In this document: piece by piece, positions 47,043-58,447 of the stretch
Position numbering within the stretch: the first letter of the stretch is position 1
How the letters are laid out: every line of letters begins with the position of its first letter
From: Ovis canadensis
Taxonomy: Eukaryota; Chordata; Mammalia; Artiodactyla; Bovidae
Assembly (NCBI RefSeq): GCF_042477335.2
Contig: NC_091247.1
Coordinates: 13,245,001-13,309,000, forward strand
Length of the DNA: 64,000 nt
Direction: 5' to 3'
The notes under the pieces: generated by a model
Seen by the model: only the letters and a program-made list of their open reading frames with translations
Told to the model about the DNA's origin: nothing
Databases searched by the model: none
Position numbers and translations under genes: made by a program

Positions 47043-47984
47043 CTACTTAGAGAAGAAGATCTCTCTCCTGGAAAGTCTCCTGAGAGCCCCCTTCATGTCT
47101 CTGTTCCTTAGGCTGTAGATGAAAGGGTTCAGCATGGGAGTGACCACTGTGTACATCACTGAAGCTATTATGTTCTTGTCATTAGAGGTGCTGGATGAGG
47201 GTAAAGTATACAGTCCAATAATTGTTCCATAAAATAGGAAAACCACAGAGAGGTGGGAGCCACATGTGGACAATGCTTTGCAGATCCCCTTGGTGGAAGG
47301 GACCTTCAGGATGGTGGCCCCAATGCGTCCATAAGAGATCAGGATGCATACTAGTGGGAGGACGATGACGGCCACTCCTGCTGTGAAAATGGCCAGCTCA
47401 TTGAGAGATGTGTCTGAGCAGGAGAGCTTCAGCAGGGCATCAAGGTCACAGAAGAAATGGGGGATGCTGTGGTCAGCACAAAAGGACAGCCGGGTCAGGA
47501 GGAGGGTGTGACACAGGGCACTGGCACAGGAGAGAATCCAGGACACAGTTACTAGTAAGGTGCACAGCCCCTGTCCCATGACGGTGCTGTAGTGGAGAGG
47601 GTGGCAGATGGCCACGTACCGATCATAAGCCATCGAGGTGAGCAGGAAATCATCCAGATCAGTAAAAAAGAGGAAAAAATATGTCTGTGTTACACAGCCT
47701 GCATAGGGGATGGATTGATCCTGAGTCTGCATGTTTATCAGCATTTTAGGGACAGTGACAGATGAAAAGGAGACGTCAGTGAGGGCCAAGTGGCTGAGGA
47801 AGAAGTACATAGGGGTGTGGAGGTGAGGGTCCAGCCTGATGAGCAGGATGATGAGTAGGTTGCCCAGCACTGTGGTCAGGTACATGCCCAGAAACAGGGC
47901 AAAGAACACACCCTGCTGTTCTGGCCAGATGGGGAGTCCCAGGAGGAGGAATTCAGAAACGCTGCTCTGGTTCTCCCTCCTCAT
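47043..47984 (-). CDS. OR1J4: Olfactory receptor, OR1J4-like, intact single exon
   Basis: A 313-residue receptor starting [12 protein letters not shown]. Seen: NQS sequon (5-7), GN (41-42), LHTPMY (55-60), [10 protein letters not shown] (118-127), cysteines 97, 169, 179 and 189, KALSTCGSH (236-244) and [12 protein letters not shown] (283-294). From memory, human OR1J4 is the closest: YAGCVTQ then [41 protein letters not shown], and a serine-rich loop 3 ([10 protein letters not shown]). The C terminus is [12 protein letters not shown], the same end as in the pseudogene at 57.5 kb, which is its tandem duplicate. All conserved residues are kept, so this copy appears to be the functional one. A candidate promoter block lies 2.5 kb upstream. 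Confidence 0.91.
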   Translation of the reverse strand: MRRENQSSVSEFLLLGLPIWPEQQGVFFALFLGMYLTTVLGNLLIILLIRLDPHLHTPMYFFLSHLALTDVSFSSVTVPKMLINMQTQDQSIPYAGCVTQTYFFLFFTDLDDFLLTSMAYDRYVAICHPLHYSTVMGQGLCTLLVTVSWILSCASALCHTLLLTRLSFCADHSIPHFFCDLDALLKLSCSDTSLNELAIFTAGVAVIVLPLVCILISYGRIGATILKVPSTKGICKALSTCGSHLSVVFLFYGTIIGLYTLPSSSTSNDKNIIASVMYTVVTPMLNPFIYSLRNRDMKGALRRLSRREIFFSK

Positions 47985-50229
47985 GCTCCTTGTCTCTCTG
48001 CTTAGATTAGAAATGTCCCAGATGATAAATCATGATAATGACAATCACTGTAGGACTATCTGCTTTCCACTGAGGAATTCCTCAGGATATTCCTCACATG
48101 CTATCACCTCAATCCCCACCCTCCCTCAGTGGAGCAGGAGGAAGTTATCAAAACTCCAATGAGCAAAAATTGTCCTTCATTGTAAACCAGGGAAAACTTA
48201 TTTACTCGTTTAACAATATGAGAGACACTGTACTCTTTGCTGGAGAAACCAAAGACAGAGAAAGACCCTTCCTTCAGGGAGCTCATATGCTCAGGAGTAG
48301 CCTCTTCAGAAACGTGCTCAGTTCATCATATTTGTGATGAGACTTCTAGTGGGTTCTGACTCCAAGTCTTTCTAGTTATTTGCATCAACTTACTCTCTCC
48401 CAGCTTCATTCTGAACTTCTACCAATACTCACAGTAACACCTACACATAGGGATTGTAGAAGAATTAAATGATTCAATTTGAGTTATGATATTAGAACAA
48501 CATAGTAAGGGCACAGATATGTCATTTAATATCTTCACACCAGTGTGAGTATCCAGATACATCCTGAATTAATCTTCAGAAACCGATTCATTACACCAGG
48601 AATGAGAGGAGACCAGGTAGCTGATCTCAAAGCTGTGTTAATCTACATGGTCTCCCAATGCCCCAAGGGAGATGCAGGGACATACACACCCCTAGACCCT
48701 GTGGTTAATTTCCTGACAGAACTTAACTTGATGCATTTTGCAACTTAGCATGCATGATGCATGCCTAGAATAGGAAAGTGACATTAACACACAGGACTGC
48801 ATATCTGATAGTAGTAGATTCTTATTCCAAACCAAGGTGATTCTCAGGAACACAAGGACACTAGGAGGAAGGAGGTGACCTCCCACTCTATGGGGCCTGG
48901 ATGCTTATTGACAATTTTGGGGTGAAACCTCAACCAAGAGCTCTGGCTTCTCTGGAAGGGAGTGTGAGGGATGGGGTGACCAGGAAGCCTGAAGTAGGCA
49001 CAGAGCTGACTCAAGAGGTGAACCAGAAGAAAGGAAGCGTTCATCATGTGTTTAAATGGCAATGTGATACTCCCTGATACTCAGGACTGAAGCTGTAACC
49101 TAACGTTTGGGAGAGAATCTTTGCATGAACTTTCTGTTTTAACTGACATGACATATTCTCTCATGTTAGAGTTACCTGAAGAAGAGTCAGGGACATTAGC
49201 CTCCATTTGGGAAATAATATACAGCTGGCTAGGTCTTACTATATGCCTGACATTCAGACAATATTTCATAGCATATTATTACCTTATTTTACACTTAAGG
49301 CTCTGGACCGCAGAGAGATCAAATGTAAGCCCAGAAAACTATTGCATGGCACCACCAGATTCCTAGGGCACCAGAACCTGGACACTGAACCAGGTTACCA
49401 TGCTCCTAAAGTGTCAATATGAACAATATGGAAGGCCAGAGTGGGACATGTTTAGGGCTCTGGGTACATTATAGGAAAAGTCAGCTCACCAAGTCCAATG
49501 GCAGCAATAGGTCTTGAGGAGGATCCAATTTGAAAGTGCCTTGGTGGGTTCTGGTCTGAGTCAAGAGGAACACTGGAAAGACTGTCCTATACACAGGCAC
49601 ACATATGCGTGTATACACAAACACACCTACACAAACACACAGCTTTATTAGAATTTAAGCCCTCACATTTCCCCTATCACTTCTAGGTGAATTTAGTAGA
49701 GATGTGAATTTGTTAAATATAGTACAGACACCTCTACACCTGTAATTTCTCTCTTTCTCCCACACATATACTTCACAACACACATACTGTTAAATGATAA
49801 TTTCCTATTCTCTCTGACATATGCATGCCATAGATGAAGATGATCAGGGTCCAAATCTGTTTCACAGAAAGTTCATAAATAAGCATTCTCTCATAGAGGC
49901 AAAGCACACATAATATACAAAGAGTCCCACAAAGAACTGACCAAAAAAATGTAATAGAAATGCATATGTACAGGCACTCCCAGACAATCATAAATACTCA
50001 AATCACAACACAGAGAGTCACACAAACACTACACAGGCAACATAGACTTAACCACTAAAGCACATATACTGCTCATAGATTTCTAGCCATGCCTGGTCAA
50101 TGCACATCCCAGGTGGAGATTTTCCATACATGAGTCAGCAACACACATATAGAAAACACAGAACATGCACACCCAGTCTCATAATCACATACACACATCA
50201 GTTTACACGAGCCCCTTCTGACCTATGTT
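47985..50229. other. 5' flank of the OR1J4-like gene
   Basis: About 2.2 kb without a gene. A reverse MIR-like piece lies near 49225-49420. 49590-50210 is rich in CA/ACAC phrases, mirrored by a similar CA-rich stretch at 61440-61830 in copy B. No young SINE or LINE, which is notable in so repeat-dense a region. Confidence 0.5.
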
Positions 50230-50660
50230 TGTTATCAATATGCTCAAATACCTTCTGCTCTGGGGTATTACCTTAGTCCTCGCTTTCTTTCCAACAGACC
50301 CAGGAGCCAAAGGACAAGATACAGTCTCTGTGGTTCAGGGACTGTCACAGACTTGCATGTCTGTTTATCAGTAACAAAACAACCGGCAGGAGGCTTTTAT
50401 TTTATAGCAGAAGGAAGACACGAGGGAAAAAACCCAGGATCATCAATAAACAAATAGTCAATGTGGGCTAATTGAACAACATTCCTGCTGGCCTCTAGGG
50501 GAGGAGCCTGTGCAAGGGCCAGAGGGGCTGAAACCCTGGAGTCCCTGGGGACAGTGTTTCTGATGCTAGTGATACCTTGGTCTCCTTTCTGTCTGATCTG
50601 CTTGTTTGGGTGGGTGGCAAAGGGACCAAAGTCAGTCTTGGGCCTCATAAGTATTCATAG
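50230..50660 (-). promoter_or_regulatory. Candidate OR promoter module upstream of the OR1J4-like gene
   Basis: Conserved between the duplicate copies (counterpart 61850-62260). It holds TAATTG at 50469-50474 (homeodomain core) and TCCCTGGGGA at 50542-50551, an exact Olf-1/EBF palindrome. The shared text includes AAATACCTTCTGCT and GGGCTAATTG. About 2.5 kb upstream of the ATG is where OR promoters often lie, across a 5'-UTR intron. Promoter identity is inference; motif matches and conservation are seen. Confidence 0.5.
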
Positions 50661-51177
50661 AGATAAAGTAAGCCTGCTCCCATGTCAGAGCAAGGCTCCT
50701 GGACCTCTGACACAAGCCATGCCTAGAGTTCACTGGTCTCTCCACTGCCTGGATAGGCTCCTATAGAGCAGGGGCTGAGCCTAGCTCAGAAGATTGAAGA
50801 ACAGAATGGACCCCATAGGTTATGACAAAGATACTGTTGGAATTGATTTTGGGCTCTGCCACTTACTGTGAGCTCCTAAACAATATAATTCAGTTCTACA
50901 GTATTCAGTCTGAAATGTAACTTGGGGCTATAAATCGTACCTTCCTCAAGAGGTTGTTGTGAAGATTAAATGAGATAATACACATTAGCATTCTTACTGC
51001 AGTGCCTGGTACATGAAAATGTGTAGTAATTGTTAGGGGACATCAGCAAAAATTTTTAAATCTCAGGACATTTAATTAACTTCATGTATTCATTTCTTCT
51101 TTCTCATATATATTGACTAAAGACTTTATAAACGTGACAAGCTAGGCTGTGGAACACAGAGTGAATAAAATACAAAC
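50661..51177 (+). repeat. Intergenic DNA with a MIR
   Basis: About 50840-51030 reads as a sense MIR (TTTTGGGCTCTGCCACTTAC, then GAGGTTGTTGTGAAGATTAA). No gene. Confidence 0.7.
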
Positions 51178-51295
51178 ATACTGGAGTGGGTAGCCTTTCC
51201 CGTCTCCAGAGGATCTTCCCAACTTAGGGATCAAACACAGGTCTCCTGCATTGCAGGCAGATTCTTTACCACCTGAGCCACCAGGGAAGTCCATG
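51178..51295 (-). repeat. Bov-tA SINE fragment, antisense
   Basis: CATACTGGAGTGGGTAGCCT to TGAGCCACCAGGGAAGTCCA; only the head half is present. Confidence 0.88.
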
Positions 51296-52204
51296 TTATC
51301 TGGTATAGCTTACAGTTTAAGGGGAGGAAACAAACAAAAACTTGAAACAAAACAAGTCTATATAGTAAAACAAGAACACAAAAAATCAAAATAGTACAGT
51401 CTATGACTTGGCAGTTGGTAAAAAGCATCATGGTGTTAACAGATCAGGACAGGGATATGAGAAGTGACTATAAATACACTTAAGCAAAGTGGTCAGAGTA
51501 GGTGTCCTGAGAAAGTTAGATATGGATAAAAAATAGTTTATTCAAATGAGAATGTTTTCATAACTTTTAAGGAAAGGAAGAGGAAATTTCTTTCTGAGGA
51601 GGAAACTTCACACTCCAACAAGTAATTTATTAAATCTGTAGAGAATAGACTAATATACTAAATCTACATTTTGCCTTGCCATTCTCAATTAACCCACAGT
51701 CACAGTTGCCACCAACATAATTGTTGGGATGGCTGCCTCCAGTGTTCTCCATCTCTCAAAAATGCATGATTTTCTAGGTCCTACTCAAGGCTGTGTATCA
51801 ATTTAAGAAGCTTCCCAAATCATCAGGCTTGAGGCACACATATTTGCCTCCAAATAGGATGAGGTTCATTTATTCTGACCATAAAAAGTTGTATTTATGC
51901 CAAAGACCCTTTGGTTGATGTTTTCCTTTGTCCAACTGCCTACCACAGTTGGCCTGCCCACATAGAAGTGTCTCAATAATTGTTATAATCAGTAGATCGG
52001 TTCCCTATCTACAGACAAAGGAGTAACAAAGCTAAGTCAAAATCCAAAACACTGACAATGCTAAATGCCGGTGAGGATGTGAAGCAACAAGAACCCTGGT
52101 TCAGTGCTAGTAGGAACACAAATTGGTACAGCCACTTTGGTAGACCCCTTTTGGCACAGGTCTAGAGGCTAGGAAGTAAAAGATCAAGGTGCCATCTGTT
52201 CATG
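51296..52204. other. Intergenic DNA between the duplicate copies
   Basis: About 900 bp. 52020-52180 resembles the sense strand of a decayed L1 (AATGCCGGTGAGGATGTGAA). No gene. Confidence 0.4.
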
Positions 52205-52417
52205 TGTATGTTAAAATATCTTCAATTGAACTTTTAAAGACTGTATATCAATTACACCCCAATAAAACTGTAAATGAAAATGAAGAAATAAGAAATAAGC
52301 TAGAGCCCCCAAACAACAGAAATATTTTCCAATGAGACCTCCCCCTGCCATTATCTTAATTAACACAATTTTCTCACTAGGGAATACTTTCCACACAAAG
52401 ACATTACACAAAAATAT

Positions 52418-52461
52418 TAAACATGGAAATGTATTTTTTTTAAACATGGAAATGTATTTTT
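52418..52461 (+). repeat. Short tandem duplication, 23-bp unit
   Basis: TAAACATGGAAATGTATTTT with extra T bases occurs twice in a row. Copy A has a single related unit near 45281, so the duplication arose in copy B. Confidence 0.75.
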
Positions 52462-52513
52462 ATCCATCTTCATTTTTCAAAGCAGATCCTTTTGGAAGCC
52501 TGTCTTTTGCACT

Positions 52514-52975
52514 CAGCCATCTAGTCAAGGCTATGGTTTTCCCAGTAGTCATATATGGATATGAGAGTTGGACCATAAAGAAAGCTGAGCGCTGAAGAAT
52601 TGATGCTGTGGTGTTGGAGAAGACTCTTGAGAGTCCCCTGGACTGCAAGGAGATCCAACCAGTCCATCCTAAAGGAAATCAGTCCTGAATATTCATTGAA
52701 AGGACTGATGCTAAAGCTGAAACTCCAATACTTTGGCCACCTGATGTGAAGAACTGACTCACTGGAAAAGATCCTGATGCTGGGAGGGATTGGGGTCAGG
52801 AGGAGAAGGGGATGATAGAGGATGAGATGGTTGGATGGCATCACCAACTCAAAGGACATGAGTTTGAGTAAACTCTGGGAGTTGGTGATGGACAGGGAAG
52901 CCTGGTGTGCTGCAGTCCATGGGGTCGCAAAGAGTTAAACATGACTGAGCGACTGAACTGAACTGAACTATCTAA
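52514..52975 (+). repeat. BovB LINE 3' fragment, sense
   Basis: From TCTAGTCAAGGCTATGGTTT to the CTGAACTGAACTGAAC tail. The matching site in copy A (near 45365) is empty, so it inserted after the duplication. Confidence 0.92.
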
Positions 52976-53591
52976 AGAGTTCAGTTATATCTGCTGTATT
53001 GTAATGTCTCATTAAGCTATTATTCTTTGTATTTGGTTTTGGTCCACATTTCGTTATCTACAAGGCTCCCAAGGATAAGATGTTCTTTCAACTGTGGCGA
53101 AACTTTGGCAAAAAATTTCCTCCTGGATTCTACCATATAAATTCTCTATAGAATTCCCAGTGTAATTGCAGGCATTTATTTTTAGAATATGTATCTTGAT
53201 TCAGTTCCCTGTGCTTTTCTTAATCACTTTAGTCCAAGTGTCATCAGTCTTGGCTGTGCATTAGAATAAGTTGCCAAAAGTGTGATATTGTGTTAAGATT
53301 TTGAAAAACCATAAGAAGCATTTCTCTGTCATCTTCTCCATTAGATTAGCCAGCATTTTGAATGTCCTTACCTTAAACTTTGAAGTTGAGATTTATAGTT
53401 CTAGAAAAAAATTATTATAAATATTGAGAGTGAAACTAAGGAGTGATGGCTAAAATACATATTATTACTAACTGTAAAGCCATTCTAGTACTTCTGTCTA
53501 GTTCTGACATTTTTTGTATTCTTGATATATGCATCAGAAACTTTGAGAAGATACAGCTTTTAAAAAATGTTATTTTAAAAAATAACTAAAC

Positions 53592-56500
53592 TTCAAAAAT
53601 TGTAGTAGAGCCTGAAGTTAGGCAGGTTGATTCCTCCAGTTCCATTCTTCTTTCTCAAGATTGATTGGCTATTCGAGGTTTTTCTATTTCCATACAAATT
53701 GTGAAATTATTTGTTCTAGCTCTTTGAAAACTACCGTTGGTAGCTTGATAGGGATTGCATTGAATCTGTAGATTGCTTTGGGTAGTATACTCATTTTCAC
53801 TATATTGATTCTTCAGGTCCATGAACATGGTATATTTCTCCATCTATTAGTGTCCTCTTTTATTTCTTTCACCAGTATTTTATAGTTTCCTATATATAGG
53901 TCTTTAGTTTCTTTAGGTGGAGAAGGCAATGGCATCCCACTCCAGAACTCTTGCCTGGAAAATCCCATGTAAGGGGGAACCTGGTAGGCTGCAGCCCATG
54001 GGGTCGCTAAAAGTCGGACACAACTGAGCAACGTCACTTTCACTTTTCACTTTCTTTCATTGGAGAAGGAAATGGCAACCCACTCCAGTGTTCTTGTCTG
54101 GAGAATCCCAGGGATGGGGGAGCCTGGTGGGCTGCCGTCCATGGGGTCACACAGAGTCGGACACAACTGAAGCGACTTAGCAGCAGCAGCAGCAGCAGCA
54201 AAAGTTTCTTTAGGTAGGTATATTCCTAAGTATTTTATTTTTTTCATTGCAATGGTGAATGGAATTGTTTCCTTAATTTCTCTTTCTATTTTCTCATTAT
54301 TAGTGTATAGGAATGCAAGGGATTTCTGTGTGTTGATTTAATATCCTGCAATTTTACTATATTCATTGATTAGCTCTAGTAATTTTCTGGTGGAGACTTT
54401 AGGGTTTTCTATGTAGAGGATCATGTCATCTGCAAACAGTGAGAGTTTTACTCCTTCTTTTCCAATTTGGATTCCTTTTATTTCTTTTTCTGCTCTGATT
54501 GCTGTGGCCAAAACTTCCAAAACTATGTTGAATAGTAGTGGTGAAAGTAGGCACCCTTGTCTTGTTCCTGACTTTAGGGGAAATGCTTTCAATTTTTCAC
54601 CATTGAGGATAATGTTTGCTGTGGGTTTGTCATATATAGCTTTTATTATGTTGAGGTATGTTCCTACTATTCCTGCTTTCTGGAGAGTTTTTATCATAAA
54701 TGGATGTTGAATTTTGTCAAAGGCCTTCTCTGCATCTATTGAGATAATCATATGGCTTTTATTTTTCAATTTGTTGATGTGGTGAATTACATTGATTGGT
54801 TTGCAGATATTGAAGAATCCTTGCATCCCTGGGATAAAGCCCACTTGGTCATGGTGTATGATCTTTTTAGTGTGTTGTTGGATTCTGATCGCTAGAATTT
54901 TGTTAAGGATTTTTGCATCTGTGTTCATCAGTGATATTGGCCTGTAGTTTTCTTTTCTTTTCTTTTCTTTTTTTGTGTGGCATCTTTGTCAGGTTTTGGT
55001 ATTAGGGTGATGGTGGCCTCATAGAATGAGTTTGGAAGTTTACCTTCCTCTGCAGTAGGATAGGTGTTAGCTCTTCTCTAAATTTTTGGTAGAATTTAGC
55101 TGTGAAGCCGTCTGGACCTGGGCTTTTGTTTTCTGGAAGATTTCTGATTACAGTTTCGATTTCCATGCTTGTGATGGGTCTGTTAAGATTTTCTATTTCT
55201 TCCTGGTTCAGTTTTGGAAAGTTGTACTTTTCTAAGAATTTGTCCATTTCTTCCACGTTGTCCTTTTTATTGGCATATAATTGCTGATAGTAGTCTCTTA
55301 TGATCCTTTGTATTTCTGTGTTGTCTGTTGTGATCTCTCCATTTTCATTTCTAATTTTATGGATTTGATTTTTCTCCCTTTGTTTCTTGATGAGTCTGGC
55401 TAATGGTTTGTCAATTTTATTTATCCTTTCAAAGAACCAGCTTTTGGCTTTGTTGATTTTTGCTATGGTCTCTTTTGTTTCTTTTGCATTTATTTCTGCC
55501 ATAATTTTAAAGATTTCTTTCCTTCTACTAACCCTGGGGTTCTTCATTTCTCCTTTTTCTAGTTGCTTTAGGTGTAGAGTTAGGTTATTGATTTGACTTT
55601 TTTTCTTGTTTCTTGAGGTATGCCTGTATTGCTATGAACTTTCCCCTTAGCACTGCTTTTCCAGTGTCCCACAGGTTTTGGGTTGTTGTGTTTTCATTTT
55701 CATTCATTTCTATGCATATTTTGATTTCTTTTTTGATTTCTTCTGTGATTTGTTGGTTATTCAGCAGCGTGTTGTTCAGCCTCCATATGTTAGAATTTTT
55801 AATAATTTTTCTCCTGTAATTGAGATCTACAAATGGGACCTAATTAAAATTAAAAGCTTCTGCATAACAAAGGAAACTATAAGCAAGGTGAAAAGACAGC
55901 CTTCAGAATGGGAGAAAATAATAGCAAATGAAGCAACTGACAAACAACTAATCTCAAAAGTATACAAGCAACTTCTGCAGCTCAATTCCAGAAAAATAAA
56001 TGACCCAATCAAAAAATGGGCCAAAGAACTAAATAGACATTTCTCCAAAGAAGACATACAGATGGCCAACAAACACATGAAAAGATGCTCAACATCACTC
56101 ATTATCAGAGAAATGTAAATCAATACCACAATGAGGTACCATTTCACGCCAGTCAGAATGGCTGCTATCCGAAAGTCTACAAGCAATAAATGCTGGAGAG
56201 GGCATGGAGAAAAGGGAACCCTCCTACACTGTTGGTGGGAATGAAAACTAATACAGCCACCATAGAGAAGAGTGTGGAGATTCCTTTGTAAACTGGAAAT
56301 AGAACTGCCTTATGACCCAGCAATCCCACTGCTGGGCATACACACCGAGGAAACCAGAATTGAAAGAGACACATGTATCCCAATGTTCATTGCAGCAGTG
56401 TTTATAATAGCTAGGACATGGAAGCAACCTAGATGTCCATCAGCAGATGAATGGATAAGAAAGCTGTGGTACATATATATAATGGAGTATTATGCAGCCA

Positions 56501-57005
56501 TTAAAAAGAATACATTTGAATCAGTTCTAATGAGGTGGATGAAACTGGAGCCTATTATACAGAGTGAAGTAAGCCAGAAAGAAAAAACACCAATACAATA
56601 TACTAACGCATATATATGGAATTTAGAAAAATGGTAACGATAACCCTGTAGGCGAGACAGCAAAAGAGACACAGATGTATAGAACAGTCTTTTGGACTCT
56701 GTGGGAGAGGGAGAGGGAGAGGGTGGGATGATTGGGGAGAATGGCATTGAAACATGTATAATATCATATATGAAATGAATCGCCAGTCCAGGTTCGATGC
56801 AGGATACAGGATGCTTGGGGCTGGTGTACTGGGATGACCCAGAGGGATGGTACAGGGAGGGAGGAGGAAGGGGGGTTCAGGATGGGGAACGCATGTATAC
56901 CTGTGGTGGATTCATGTTGATGTATGGCAAAACCAATACAATATTGTAAAGTAATTAGCCTCCAATTAAAATAAATAAAATTAAATTTAAAAAATTCAAA
57001 AATTG
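53592..57005 (+). repeat. Long 5'-inverted ruminant L1 with 11-bp TSD
   Basis: A 3.4 kb young L1 between TTCAAAAATTG repeats (53592-53602, 56995-57005). 53603 to about 55835 is antisense ORF2: the minus strand shows [20 protein letters not shown] and the FADD catalytic motif ([15 protein letters not shown]), in frames 55547-55002 and 54928-54338, separated near a (TTTTC)n run at 54950. From about 55837 the element is sense: ORF2 C terminus, 3' UTR and A-rich tail. Twin priming explains the flip. It has no 5' UTR, ORF1 or endonuclease, so it is dead on arrival. A BOV-A2 sits in its left arm. Confidence 0.92.
53906..54215 (+). repeat. BOV-A2 SINE inside the L1, 13-bp TSD
   Basis: Complete BOV-A2 with (AGC)n tail between perfect AGTTTCTTTAGGT repeats (53906-53918 and 54203-54215). 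It is among the youngest insertions in the window, since it is nested in a young L1. Confidence 0.94.
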
Positions 57006-57528
57006 TTATTTGCTCTAATACGTTTAAAGAACAAATAAATTTGCAGTCAAATTTTCTTTTTATTTAAAGAGGAAACATATGTATCAAAGTAAGGAATCTT
57101 TCTGCCTATTCATAACTAAAAGTCAATAGTGTAATTGTAAAAGATGATACTTCCTACTCATGACTTAAAAGACATTTGGCACTTTGAAGACAACTAAGAT
57201 GATGGTCCTCTAGTGTATTGCCAAATCTCAAGGCTTATGAAATAGAGACATAAAATAAAGCTAAAGCAAAAAGAAGTTTGTTCAAAAAACACAGATGGTT
57301 ACAACAAATAGCACTTGCTGCGTCCATGCCTGGAACTCACTGGTTTCAGGAAAAGCAAACAGAAAACAACAACAACAACAACAACAACAAGCAAAGCAAG
57401 TGGCTGGAAACAGGGAAGTGTGGTGGGTTCCAGCAACAGGCAAGGTCTTTGGCACAGATTTCCAAAGGGGAATCTCTGACACTGCCATTTTGTTCTTCAG
57501 AATGAGAAACTGAGAAGGTGAGGTATTG
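57006..57528. other. 3' flank of the OR1J pseudogene, shared with copy A
   Basis: Aligns by eye with 46590-47042. A (CAA)n run at 57366-57390 is specific to this copy. No gene. Confidence 0.75.
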
Positions 57529-58447
57529 TTACTTGGAGAAGAAGATCTCCCTCCTGGAAAATCTCCCAAGAGCCCCCTTCATGTCTCTGTGCCTCAGACT
57601 ATAGATGAAAGGGTTCAGCATGGGCATGACCACTGTGTACATCACTGAAGCAATTATGTCTTTGTCATTGGAGTTGTTTGATGATGGGAAAATGTACAGA
57701 ACCATAATTGTCCCATAGAATAGGAAAACCACAGAGAGGTGGGAGCCACAGGTGGACAAGGCTTTGTGAATCCCTTTGGTAGAGGGGACTCTCAGGATGG
57801 AGACCCCGATGTGGACATAAGAGACTAGGATGCCAGTTAGTGGTATGATGATTCCCAGTGTCCCCACAGTGAAGATGACCAACTCATTGAGGGAGGTGTC
57901 TGAGCAGGGGAGCAAGCAGGGCAGCAAGATCACAAAAGAAATGAGGGATTGTGTTATCAGCACAGAAGGACAGCCAGGCCAGGCTGAGAGTGTGGGACAT
58001 TGCACTGCTATAGGAGAAGATCCAGGACACAGCCACTAGTGAAATACACAGGTTTCCTCACATGATGGTGGTGTAGTGGAGAGGGTGACAGGCCATCACT
58101 GCAAGAAGAAGATTGTCAACACAACCAAAAAATATGAAAAAGTACATCTGTGTTATACACCCTTCATAAGGGATCGATTGGTCCAAAATATGCATGTTTA
58201 TCAGCTTCTTAGGGACAGTGACAGATGAGAAGGAGACGTCAGTGAAGGCCAAGTGGCTGAGGAAGAAGTACATGGGGGTGTGGAGGTGAGGGTCCAGCCT
58301 GATGAGCAGGATGATGAGCAGGTTGCCCAGCACTGTGGTCAGGTACATGCGCAGGAACAGGGCAAAGAACACGCCCTGCTGCTCTGGCCGGAGGGGGAGC
58401 CCCAGGAGGAGGAACTTGGACACGATGCACTGGTTCTCCCTCCTCAT
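57529..58447 (-). pseudogene. Olfactory receptor pseudogene, OR1J subfamily
   Basis: Tandem duplicate of the OR1J4-like gene. It starts [12 protein letters not shown] (58447) and ends [20 protein letters not shown]-like, the same C terminus as the gene at 47 kb. Lesions seen: (1) the helix-3 end reads LLLAVMA then CHPLHY, an in-frame loss of 21 bases that removes YDRYVAI and with it the G-protein-coupling DRY motif; (2) an in-frame TGA directly after HYTTIM (58057-58055); (3) a net loss of two bases in the LLKLSCSD region near 57910, after which the frame 58005-57529 resumes. The N-glycosylation site is NQC instead of NQS. It cannot make a working receptor. Confidence 0.93.

Larger units (their letters stand above)
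45060..50660. other. Segmental duplication, copy A
   Basis: Matches copy B (52205-62260) at several separated anchors. Left edge: ACACCCCAATAAAACTGTAA and the following 18 bases (45119 here, 52254 there). Others: GGTTTTGGTCCACATTTC (45439/53034), AATAGAGACATAAAATAAAG (46776/57240), the OR1J gene itself, and the upstream block (50230-50640/61850-62260). Both copies carry the OR gene on the minus strand, so it is a direct tandem duplication. Copy A uniquely holds the SINE/L1 nest at 45549-46042. Confidence 0.8.

Noticed and set aside
54338-55547. Two minus-strand frames of 196 and 181 residues
   Set aside because: Pieces of L1 ORF2 in a 5'-inverted copy. No independent gene.
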